Shown here: one piece after another, positions 11,601 to 22,700 of the stretch
Layout: every line of letters starts with the position of its first letter
How positions within the stretch are numbered: the first letter of the stretch is position 1
NCBI GenBank assembly: GCA_004764695.1
Contig: SMSO01000037.1
Span: forward strand, 46,247 to 110,246
DNA: 64,000 nucleotides
Reading direction: 5' to 3'
Source: Schizochytrium sp. TIO01
Lineage: Eukaryota; Sar; Bigyra; Thraustochytrida; Thraustochytriidae
Position numbers and translations under genes: made by a program
The notes under the pieces: model-generated
The model's database searches: none
Told to the model about the DNA's origin: nothing
The model's input: the letters and a program-made list of their open reading frames with translations, nothing else

Positions 11601-13233
11601 ATCTAGTTTGCAAGTACTCTCCGGGAGGGAGTAGACATGTCGATACGAAGCGAATGGAAGACCGTTCATAACACATGGGACCTTTCTTTCGAACAATGTC
11701 CTAGCCTGATGATGGATTTGCATTGACTTTATGAAATCACAAGAACTTTCTGAATTGGATGACGAAGGCTGTTATTGAACAGGATACAATTTGAAATTGT
11801 AATCCAAAGGAAAGTTCGATCCATTGGGTTAGCGCTTTGTGTATGTACGTCAAGGGAATTACAGGCAAACGATTTTGTGATCCAAGTATTGTCTATACAC
11901 TTGGGTTCATTTTAAAGGAGTTCAGCATTCAAGAACTAAGGGAAATGCTTCAAATGGATGAGATAGGTATCTATCAACCGCCAACTACTCCAAAGGTTTT
12001 TGAGGTCCTACTGGCACTTTGTTCTTTCGAGTGAAGTCTTAAAATAGACATGGATTCCAAAGCCGTACAAAGTATCGAAGCTTTGAGGCACAAGTTCAAA
12101 GGGCTTAGATTTCACTCCGTTGTTCTAACAAGGAAGTTGACGTTTCCGACTCTGTAGTTGAAAATATGAAAGAAGCTCGTCATTACGTGCCTGGAAAGTT
12201 CGATTATTCTTTCTCTGATATTCTCTGGGTGTAGAAGGGCGGAGCTTTTGAGGGGCCAGATCTAAATATTCGAATTGTGCATGCTATAAGAATCACCCAA
12301 GGCAAGGCGAGCCTTGTATATGCAATTTTACTAAGATTTTGGACTTACGCCAAGCGATCACGTACCTTGCATTAGCTCAAAATGCATCGAGCTATATTGA
12401 TGGACCAAAAATTAGTTTTTTGGGGGGTGGCGGGAAGCTACTCCAAACACCCATCTACTACCTGTGTAATTCGTGCGTCGACCCATGGGTTCAATTTGAA
12501 AACACGGGAGCAGCCTCCAGAATCTCTGACACAGGTGATGTGATGTAAATGATTTTATTTGTTAACAGGTTAAATGGGACAGGGAAAACATAAACCCCCA
12601 CCCCCTCAAAAAATCTAAACCAACAGTGACGCTGACATCACTCACTTCTTTTCTCTTCTCTAGTTGAAGCTCTCCACTAACTATAAACCGAAAATCTGGT
12701 CAGTGATTTGCGGGTACTCTTTTTTTCCTTTAAAGATCTAGTACTATGATAGGATCAGCAGATTTGATATCCATTTTGCCCTATACTGCGTCCTTTGCGC
12801 AAGTATACACCAATTGTCAAGTCATATTTTGGTACAACATCTTTCACCAAGTTCGTACCATTTCCATTACTTCAATTTTGACCAACATTATCTTCGCTCA
12901 CCTTTTTGTCTTTGACGATAGTATCCTATGCAAAATTTGCTTTATACTTTCAAGGACCCTTTATGAGTTTTCTACTATGTAGGTGATTTCAGGTTGTGTA
13001 GAAAAAATAATAGACGGGTGAACGCTCTCACTAGTCAGGGGTAGCTTCCATCAATCTTTTAATTTAACTTAGGTGAAAGCGCAGAACAATCAGTCATTAC
13101 GCCGGCCGGGCAAAGACCACATACTTAAAGTGCGCTGTTTCGGTTTTAAAAATAAGAATAGATACTTTTTTGTGTCATACCAAATTGAACAAAATTGAAC
13201 GTCCAAGATCAAGGAAAAATATAAGTGAACCTA
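8668..13233. other. Region upstream of the LRR gene, with decayed unidentified coding debris
   Basis: The bases immediately above 8,667 must contain the LRR gene promoter; no element is recognisable. From about 9,990 to 12,560 on the plus strand there are short open stretches with protein-like composition, for example 10,851-11,099, 11,837-12,034 and 12,180-12,350. They are repeatedly interrupted by stops and frame changes. The pattern suits one or more dead genes or elements, but none of the pieces matches a family I know. Confidence 0.35.
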
Positions 13234-13770
13234 CTATAACAAGTGTAAGTGGCCCTCCAATACACGCAGCTGTTGGCCCGTCTCAAGGTTCCAGATGCGC
13301 ACAGTTTGGTCTTCTGACCCAGAAACCACAGTGTTAGTGACAACACTCACAGCCATAGTAGTGACGCTTTCAGAGTGGCCATTCGTTGATCCAAATATAC
13401 TCCGCTTCTGGTCCGTCTCAAGGTCCCAGATGCACACGGTTTGGTCATCTGCATCTGACCCACAAACCAAATTATTGGTAGCATCATTCACAGCCACATT
13501 CCTGACCAAACCACCGAGGCCCTTAAATATATTTCGCTGTTGGCCAGTCTCAATATCCCAGATGCGCACTGTCTGATTATATGACCTAGAAACCACAGTC
13601 TTGGTGGCATCACTCACAGCCACACTGGTGACTCCGCCAGAGCGTTCTCCGCTATGCAAGAACAGATTTTCAAATGCCAGATCGGCGACCTCCAGCATGC
13701 CTATCCAGATGCCTCCGCTGTCCGGTAGAGGGGTCAACTTCAACAGGCTGGGCTTCCGTGCCCTACTAGA
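13234..13770 (-). pseudogene. Truncated WD40-repeat gene fragment
   Basis: One open stretch bounded by stops encodes three WD40-like blades, with signatures QTVRIWDIETGQQ, QTVCIWDLETDQK and QTVRIWNLETGQQ. Each is preceded by a VTSVAVSDATKTVVS-like strand. It ends after LEGHLHLL where another blade would be expected, and the 5' side begins at a stop codon without an ATG. Three blades cannot close a propeller. It is therefore a fragment of a longer gene, or one exon of a gene whose other exons I cannot find. The low-divergence repeats resemble repetitive WD40 proteins of large families. Confidence 0.6.
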
Positions 13771-13969
13771 CTACCGAGGTTCACCGCAAGCTTGCGCTTT
13801 GGCTCCGTGAGAAGTGCGGTGTTACCTTTTGCCTAAATCTGAAACCGCATCAGAATGGATCAAAATCAAGACAGCTCGAATGATGTGTTGTTGGATCTCG
13901 ACAAGCGCTCATTCACAAAGCGTAGTGTTATTCCTGCCAGTGATGCAGACTTTGCTGAGAGGATTGCTC

Positions 13970-14130
13970 TTCAATTCAAAACCATGCAATGAATGCGGTG
14001 CAATTCACGACAAGCTCGGAACATACAAGGTTTTCAAATACACCCAAAATGCGAACATGATGTATCCGATCGTGATATCCACGCCGCTAGAGGCATCCTT
14101 TTATGCTACCTAACCGAGTCCAATATATGA
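13970..14130 (+). pseudogene. Fanzor/TnpB-like nuclease remnant: zinc finger and RuvC-III end
   Basis: One frame reads SKPCNECGAIHDKLGTYKVF, the first half of an OrfB/TnpB zinc ribbon (CxxCG, LG, KVF). After a frame change near 14,040 another frame reads KCEHDVSDRDIHAARGILL, matching the second half (C, DRD, AAR-G/N-I) that carries the last RuvC Asp. This order and spacing are typical of TnpB and its eukaryotic relatives, the Fanzors. The expected first Cys of the second CxxC reads Tyr (TAC). With the frameshift and no RuvC-I or RuvC-II visible upstream, it is a dead remnant. Part of the rest may have been replaced by the adjacent WD40 fragment. No guide RNA or element ends were found. Confidence 0.6.
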
Positions 14131-17100
14131 TTCAAGAATTGTATTTTAGTTGCGGGTTAGTTTTTTAACCCGTGACTGGGTCTTCGCCCCACTTTGTCAC
14201 CATAGGAAATACAAGCTTTGCGGGTTAATCTCTGATTGTATTAGTACTATGGTAAGTTTATTATAGGGTCCTTTAAAAAAGCTCTCCTTTTTTAAACCCA
14301 AATAAAAAAGGTAAAGAAGTAACAATGGCTTTTATACACCCCTTGGCTGACAAATCTAAAGGTTGCGAGGAATTTGTAAAACGAATGGTCCCACTAGAAG
14401 CAGCTTGTAGGTCTTAAATTGCTGGAGGTTAAAGTAGTTACTCTCCAGAGGCAAGAACAAATTGGCGGTACCTTAGTAGGTGGGTAGGTAGGTAGGTACC
14501 GCTCTTTGATCTTTGAACATAGGTCACTCTCTGGGTAAATGTGAAAAGTTAAAATCTTTAAGTTTGGGTGAAAAGTCAAGCCATTCCTGATCATTTGTTC
14601 TCATCAGCAATACATATAAATATCTTGCCTACTATTGCTAGGTTAGAACAGTTAATTCTACGGCCCCTATATATGTAGTTTAAAATAAGAATTTTAAAAC
14701 TATTTTATTAATTCGCTTCACTAACAATAGTAACCTGAAAGTGTGTGATACACACCTGTGCACACGCATGCGCGCGACATTGCTTTGCTCTATGAAGAAA
14801 TAATCATGATGAAGTTGTATCATAAAAGGCCCCGGAGGCGCTGCCCAGCAGCATGAGCAACTCAGGCTGAATAAGCCACTGGTGGTGGCTCGACCTAGGC
14901 ATATTTTCAATGCAACTTCAATCCAATTTGCACTCAGATTTTGAGATCTTGAACTTACAAGTATATACCATTACTATCACAGTGGAGGGTCGCATTTCTT
15001 CATGCTCGCCAAACTCTATTAGAGGTATTGAGTGATTGTTTTGGCCTGCGTTGTTTTTTAAAGATTTAACCTCTGACTATTGGGAGTGGGAAGGATGTAT
15101 TCTGAGGTGTTTTTATTTAAGCGAAAGGAGTTGTTTGGATTTGGATATCCTCTGATTGACAAAATCAATTACAACCAATAGTTGAGTGTGATATTTTCCC
15201 CTTGAGTAGTAGTAGCGGATATCATAGCACCCCATATAATGTTGTGTGGTAGCGCTAAACTAATGAGTACTACATTTTGGGGAGCTCAAGAGTCGATACA
15301 CACTCCAAACTGAAGATTTTGAATCGGAAGAGGACAATTGAAGTGCCAGTATTGTCAACACGAACATTTTCTTCAGTAATCTCTGTAAGTTGTTTTAATA
15401 GTGCTTTACAGGTTCAAACCTACTCTCAAAATATGGTGACAGTGTTTCGTTGACATGCAGTTTTGTATTTTAAGCTAGGATAATATCTAATTAATAATTA
15501 GTATGGGCTATAACTATTTTCACACTGCTAGTACACACGTTTGTTTTTAAAATTATTTAGGTGTTTGAACAAAGGGCTATCTACTACTGCTACCCACCTA
15601 CCTACAGGCAAAAGAAAGTAAATCAAAATGGTGAACAGCACTAGTACCAGTCCAATGTGAAAGTATTCTAGTTGGAGTCTAAGTGGAGATAAATGCAACT
15701 CCCGATGCGCAATTCGCACCATCTAAGCTGGTATGTGTACTATTGGACTTTGGTCAGTGCTTGACCGACTTTAAATAAAGAAGAAAAATATATCTTGTGC
15801 CAAGTAAGTGTTTAATTTATAGTTGCTCTTCATCCTCTTGACTTTCAAAGTCCGATTACTTTGTTTGTAATACTGGAGGGATGCACCGAATCGAACATAT
15901 TGCTCTGCCTTGACACACTCTTTCAGAGTGCTGGAGTATACTGTTATCTCAGAATTCTGCAGACGGCCTTTTGCGCATCCTTCCCACCTCCAAATCCCTC
16001 TTTCCTTTTGAGAAGGCCCTCTCTTTGGTGCGTCGCACAATTATTCTGGTGTGCAGTGCTTCAAGTTCAAATGATAAAAGAAAATCATATAATTGAAAAG
16101 TGAAAATTATCTTTGGTATTATTCGGGCTAGGGACTCTTTATATTTTCGAAAATACACACTCTCGTGAGTGTCTGGGAGCTTTCAAGACTATCATATTTA
16201 CTTAGATATTATTAGGTAGGTAGTACGACCCAAACGTCATAAACGTTCACTGGGCACGAGGCAAACAAACAGCTCAAGCTTCAAGTCTCATGTTCATGTC
16301 ATGGTGTGTAGTTCCTTATAATAATAAAATAAAATTTGAACACAGCCATATAAAAAAATTATTACAGTTCTATGTAGGTACCCCCTCCCCCCCCCAAAAA
16401 GATAAAAGAGAGCGCAGGCACTCCTACTCGTATGAATACGATGAAGTTTAAAACGTGATTAATCAAAGAGGCTTTTTAGAGCATTTGTTCATGATTGCCA
16501 TCATCCATCCCCAATTTGTCTCAAGCATATCAACACATAGCTCTGAGCGGTGGTGTGTAGCTCCTTACCCCTGCTTTAGCTTGTACAAAGCTAGCGTCCC
16601 TGTTTTGGATACAATAAAAATGCCCCTTAATTTGGTAGTTTTAATTTTTAAAGGTGGGTGCTAGTATCTATCTACGATAAAGTTTAGGTAATAATGTCAC
16701 GATTCCAAGAATGAGTTGGCTTTGGCTAAATAGCACAATATTAAGTGGAAGGGGTGAGTTGGAGGGCGACAATTTAGAGCCTGGCATGCTCCTTCTTGTT
16801 TGTTGGTGATTTTGAAAACGTGAAAAGCAAATCGTTACATAGTTCACGGGATCCAAACAAATTAATTCATGTATGGTAGGTATGTAGATAGGTAGGTGGG
16901 AAGGTAGTCTGGATGTTTTATCATTAAAGGTTGGACTAGACGCACATGTTTTTATTTAAGGACACAACTGGAAGTCAGTCAATCTTAGCTGGGGTTCTCA
17001 CCTTTTTCAAATTGATTGCCCCTTGCAACTAGCTATCTAGCTATAGCTGGCTAGTAGATTTTTGGAAGTCGGGTATTGAAGGTATGCGCACACGTGCAAA

Positions 17101-17239
17101 TCCCTCCTACAATCACTGCCTCCTAAACCCTTCCCTCACAAGACCTCCAGATGTTACTCCAAAGTGAACAAAAGTATTGGTGCACCCTCACAATAATACA
17201 AACACGCTAAAATGTGCTAGAGGGCCCCCACTGAGAAAG
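14131..17239. other. Gene-poor AT-rich spacer, subtelomere/core boundary
   Basis: No supportable coding region. It contains several (TAGG)n-like patches (14,480-14,500; 15,590-15,606; 16,212-16,220; 16,870-16,910), a C-run at 16,381-16,396 and poly-A/T tracts. The right end holds the actin promoter and transcription start, but no TATA-like element is obvious at a fixed distance. Confidence 0.5.
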
Positions 17240-17331
17240 GTAAGTGATAGAGGAGTGTCTTCGGGCACGAAGATCTGCAAGCGCGCCATCAGCAGATCCG
17301 CAACCTTCGAGCTCAAGAAGCAACTCAACAG
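17240..17331 (+). other. Possible 5'-UTR intron of actin
   Basis: A strong donor (AAAG|GTAAGTGA) and an acceptor (CTCAACAG|T) bracket 92 bp ending 27 bp before the actin ATG. The same GTAAGT donor is used by the LRR gene in this window. Actin genes often carry leader introns. No transcript evidence is available here. Confidence 0.35.
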
Positions 17332-17358
17332 TAGCAGAACAAGCCCCCAACTAGCAAA

Positions 17359-18408
17359 ATGGCTGACGACGAAGTTCAAGCCCTTGTCATTGACAACGGC
17401 TCCGGTATGTGCAAGGCCGGTTTCGCTGGTGACGATGCACCCCGCGCCGTCTTCCCCTCCATTGTCGGCCGCCCCAAGCACCCCGGTATCATGGTTGGTA
17501 TGGACCAGAAGGACGCCTATGTCGGTGATGAGGCCCAGTCCAAGCGTGGTGTCCTCACCCTCAAGTACCCCATTGAGCACGGTATCGTGACCAACTGGGA
17601 CGACATGGAGAAGATCTGGCACCACACCTTCTACAACGAGCTCCGCGTTGCCCCCGAGGAGCACCCCGTTCTCCTCACCGAGGCCCCCCTCAACCCCAAG
17701 GCCAACCGTGAGCGCATGACCCAGATCATGTTCGAGACCTTCAACGTGCCCGCCATGTACGTCAACATCCAGGCCGTTCTCTCCCTCTACGCCTCTGGTC
17801 GTACCACCGGTGCCGTCCTCGACTCTGGTGATGGTGTCACCCACACCGTCCCCATCTACGAGGGTTACGCTCTCCCGCACGCCGTTCTCCGTATCGATCT
17901 TGCCGGCCGTGACCTCACCGACTACATGATGAAGATCCTCACCGAGCGTGGCTACTCCTTCACCACCACCGCCGAGCGCGAAATTGTTCGTGACATCAAG
18001 GAGAAGCTCGCCTACGTCGCCCAGGACTTCGACGAGGAGATGCGCCTCGCCGCCGAGTCCTCCGCCCTCGAGAAGTCCTACGAGCTTCCGGACGGTAACG
18101 TCATCACCATCGGCAACGAGCGCTTCCGCTGCCCCGAGGTTCTCTTCCAGCCGTCCTTCATCGGCAAGGAGGCCCAGGGTGTCCACGACACCATGTTCCA
18201 GACCATCATGAAGTGTGACGTCGATATCCGCAAGGACCTCTACGCCAACATCGTCATGTCTGGTGGCTCCACCATGTACGAGGGTCTCGCCGCTCGTCTC
18301 GAGAAGGAGATGATCGCCCTTGCCCCCTCCACCATGAAGATCAAGGTCGTCGCCCCCCCTGAGCGCAAGTACTCTGTGTGGATCGGTGGCTCCATTCTTG
18401 CCTCCCTC

Positions 18409-18440
<32 letters not shown>

Positions 18441-18489
18441 GGAGTACGACGAGTCTGGACCCTCGATCGTCCACCGCAAGTGCTTCTAA
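17359..18489 (+). CDS. Actin
   Basis: The 376-residue single-exon protein has the usual actin length. It carries all the hallmarks: the acidic N-terminus [28 protein letters not shown] phosphate loop 1, the [13 protein letters not shown] region of subdomain 2, LDSGDGVTH phosphate loop 2, [10 protein letters not shown] and the C-terminal SIVHRKCF. It polymerises into F-actin for cytokinesis, endocytosis and amoeboid or ectoplasmic movement. Codons are almost all C- or G-ending, much more strongly than in its neighbours, as expected of a very highly expressed gene. The ATG at 17,359 follows AGCAAA. Its 3' neighbour, the PX-PH-kinase gene, is convergent, 1.2 kb away. Confidence 0.99.
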
Positions 18490-19717
18490 GTTGCTGTACA
18501 CCAGAACATAACAGAGCAACTCTTCGCGCGGTGAAAATGGTGCTTTGAGTCGCAGGCTTTGGTGCTTCCTCACAAGCCCTCTTTCATCCCGCCTGAGTGT
18601 GTAGATATGTGCACGCACTCTTTCTTACTAGAAATTAATTTTCTCCTTTGCCCATAAAAGATTTGAAAACTGTCCATCACATCAATTCACACATTCCCTT
18701 CTCCCACACAGAGTACACCTCATTTTTGATTATTTGTTTGCAAGGGCTATCTCCATTTCTGAACTGAAGCCGTCCGCTTCCCTTCTTATTTCGCCATTGA
18801 AACAAGGTCTTTAAACCCTCTAGTGCTAAAAATTGCTTTCTTTTTTTATACGCTCAATGCTATAGTTGGGCTTGTATTAAAGACTCTGATTTTGATGTCT
18901 ACCTTAAAGGCAGCTCTGATGAATCGCACATTCTTCTCACTAACTTCTTTCCAAACCTTGCAATTTATTGTCCACTCAAGAAACACTCAACGACACGAAT
19001 TCTACTTTCACTGAACTTTAAATCGGTACACCGCAGGATACATCGGTAAGTTGAACCGTTTAAAAGTGCCACTACACCAATGAAAACGATTTTCCTTAGG
19101 TTTGTGAAAGAATGAATAGTTGAACGCTCATACCTTTTCCTTTTCAATTTGTTTTCAAATTTCAACAAAACCTACTTGAAATATTAGCAACGCACGCACG
19201 AAGCGAGACTCGAATAAAGGAAACGAATACTTATCACCTTTCGTTGGAATGAATAAGAAGCATAACAAACAAATATGCGAGATCAATTTACAATTGATGC
19301 ATTGGTGTAATTTGAAAAATTACAAAAAAGACATGAGTTACAAAACTTCTCCATTATGTTCTTAAACAGTAGTTACCAACTAGGAAATGTGTCAATCATA
19401 GAACACTATGCTAACATGATAAAATAACAAACAAATCAAAGCACATACTAAGGCCAACAACAATGCAAGCGCTTTCAGCATGCATATGTTAACAGCTCAG
19501 CAACATTTACGAACAGATCTTGCAAAAGTAAGCTTATGCAAAAACATAAAGACAATTTTGCTTAGTCCTTTCTCCCTAGACCATGGCAATATAAAACTTT
19601 TATAGACCTATCTTTGCCTCAGAATCACACGACGAAGTTAACGTATGGTAGATAACAGGTAACAATAAAATGCTCCACAGAAAGTGAACATAAATACAAG
19701 GTATATCTCAAAGTAGT
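18490..19717. other. Convergent intergenic spacer (actin 3' / kinase 3')
   Basis: Holds the two 3' UTRs. It is AT-rich with no coding signal. CATAAAAG at 18,652 could serve actin polyadenylation; AT-rich sequence with AATAAA-like variants on the minus strand lies below 19,718. Confidence 0.5.
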
Positions 19718-22700
19718 TCACAGTTCCCGTCGAGAACCGCTACGAACAGCTTTCATTTGCCGTCGAAGCGCCTCAAGCTCTTGGCGCATCTGATGATTTT
19801 CTTGGCGTAAATCCTCCATTTGCTCACGAATATTTACTGTATCGATGGCAGAGCTACGCATGGGGTCAAACCTGACGCAATCCACAAAACCTGTTGTATC
19901 GGTATGCAAGTTGATTCCTGCTGATTGGCACCGTGAACGGGCACGGGACGCCAGGTGAGATGCTTCATCCACAGCATGGAGCTGCTCCAATATGACTCGT
20001 TCGACTGCCTCAGCCACACGGCTTCCTTGAGTCGCTACGCCCAAATATGAGAGAATAAGGCCTGCCTGGAAAAGGCTGGCAAAATCTGGAATGCGATTTT
20101 TTACAATATGTTGAATTTCCGCTTCCTGGTCGTATGCAGAAGGCTTCACTTCAACTCGCTCTGAATCTTGAGCTGCGTCTGCAAAAAGAAATAGACGAGT
20201 GAGTACCGGAAGAGCGCCCTGATCTACAATTACATTGGCGGACTGCATTGTTACACCATCATCCGCGTTACTTAGTTGAAGAAGGTGATAGATAGCAACA
20301 GCCAGCTCCGCAAAAATCCGCTCCGGTATATGCACTTGCACACGCTCACCTCCACAAGTCAAAATAAAATCGGTCTCACGAGTAAGACGGTCTACTAGGC
20401 GCACAACAAGAGGACACACCCAGTTCATCAATATAAACTTGGCTGAATTACTCATGGAGGAGAGTGACGAAAACTCTTCGACATCGTCTGAGTCGTGGTC
20501 GTCCATCACAACAGAGAATGGGCTTTTGCTCTGTACATGATGAGCAATCTTGCTTACTTCTCGAGCAGCAAGACTCACATCAAATAGACTTCCCATTTCT
20601 AGCATTTCATGAACTCTTGGGAGATCAAAGAATTCAAGCAAGTCATCTGCAGAGTTGTCCATGAGCTTGCTCAGACGTACAACTATGTCCTGAAAACTCG
20701 GCCTTGCACGGGGGTCACGACTCAGACACTCCAGAGTGAGGCGCTGAATATTCGCAGGGCGCCGCAATTCACGATCTGCTTCGCCCACATGCCCAGGATG
20801 AAGTCGATCACTTCTCGCACGTTGTGCACGTCGAGCAAGGTAGGCATCGTGGCCTGGAATCAATTTACGCATGAAAGAAGACCGACGACCCTTTGCAGTT
20901 CTGCCATTGACTTTACTGATACTACTACTACTGGCTATCCTACCTTGGGAGCTAGTGGACGAAGTCCTCTCCTTGCGATCCTTGTTAGCATATCGCGGAC
21001 TGCTCTTTCGACTGGTGCTCCTTTCACTTTCATTGCCTTCGTCATCCTCATACATTTCCTCATCGCCCTCATCATCTTCGTCAGCTCCATCATCCACATC
21101 CTCGTCACTAATATCAATTACAGACTCGTTTTCATCCTCGTCTTGATCTCCCTTCGCAAGAGCTTTGGAGGTATCATCTCGACAGGAGGTGAAAAGCATA
21201 CTCCGCCTCCGAAAGCGACTACTGCGTCGAGGAGGAGGAGGAGCTATAAAACCATCATCATGCGAAGAACCTCCATCATCACTAGGCTCAAACTCTCCGC
21301 TGATATCTTCTTCATCATCGTCCTTCGTAAAATCATCCCAGCGTGTTGCATCGCTGGCCCAGACTGGGATAGTTGGTGTTTCGCCCTCTAATACAGCGTC
21401 GACGAAGTCAAATTTCTTATACCGGTCTGCAAACGGCATTTTTCTGGTTATAATCTCAGTTAAAACAATGCCAAAGCTGTACACATCAACTTTACCATTG
21501 TAGCGGTTGCCTTCCATGACTTCTGGTGCCATCCATTGAGGTGTACCTTGAATGCCAAAGTGACCACCCTCATCTTCGTACAGATCAGACTTACGCCGAA
21601 CGATAGTAAGACCAAAATCAGCAACCTTAGCTTGCCATGCTTGAGTAATTAGAACATTCATCGATTTAAGGTCTCGGTGAATAATCTGCTTGGGCCGACC
21701 ATGTAGATACGACATCCCTTTTGCCACTTGAAGCGCCAGATCCAATCGGCGTCGAGTGTTAAGAAGAAGCGAACTTGAGTGCAATATATCAAACAGGGAG
21801 CCTCGAGAGCACCACTCCGTAACCATACCAACATTAGGTGGTTGTGTACATGCGCCGATATAGAGAACGACGCAAGGGTGGCGGAGCTGACTCAGGATGG
21901 TAACCTCCTTACGAAGTGCTCTTAAAAGGTTTGGGGTAATGTCTTCACAATGCATTTTCTTCACGGCTACTTCCGAGCCCCACAACGAGCCCCGAAATAC
22001 TTGCCCCGAGGCTCCTTCACCGACCTTTTCTCGAAGTTCCAGTTGATTCCAGTCTACCTCCCATGGATCCTTGCGTTGTAAATCAGGTGCATCAAAGCTG
22101 TTGTCCTCTTTCTGAAATTTACCCTTAGCACGAGATGCATCAAAAGGGTCAAATCGTATTGAGTCATTGGTTGATGCACGTCTACTTCGCATACGTGACA
22201 GCTTACGACGCGAAGATGATGTTCGCTGCAGTTTGGCATCATTTGAGTTCACGATACTATGCTCTTTTTCTTCGTCACAATTAGCTTCAAAGTCAACAAC
22301 TTTAACGTCTGCTATGCTTTCTTGCCCTTTGTTGACCTTCCTTCCACTTTCACTTCCACATCCAACCTCATCAATATTATCCTTTTTAGTCCAGTCCAAT
22401 TTTGTCTGTTTAGATCCGGCATTCAAGACTTGTACATTGCCGAATTGTCCCGGGAGCTCCATGTCAAAGGCCTTGTCAAGAAGCATCTTTTTAGCATCCC
22501 GTCCTTGTTGTTGCTCTTCAATATCTTCATCTTTGTCGTCTTCCTCCTCACCCTCCGCTATAGCACTTTCCTGAAGGTTGTGGGATTCTTGCGTAGTAGT
22601 CCGACCCCTTCGACCTCGAGACTTGCGACGCCTCTGAAGTGATGAGATATTTGTAGACTGAGAACTACTCAGCAGAAACGGGGAAGACACGGGTTCATCT

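Noticed and set aside
15395-15425. tRNA-like GGTTCAAACC motif
   Set aside because: No matching acceptor stem or A-box sequence was found around it; the T-stem does not pair.
17188-18618. A 476-codon open frame antisense to actin
   Set aside because: It is a shadow of the extreme C/G-ending codon bias of actin: the complement of such codons rarely contains stops. Its protein is a Gly/Val/Asp/Leu-rich string without domains.
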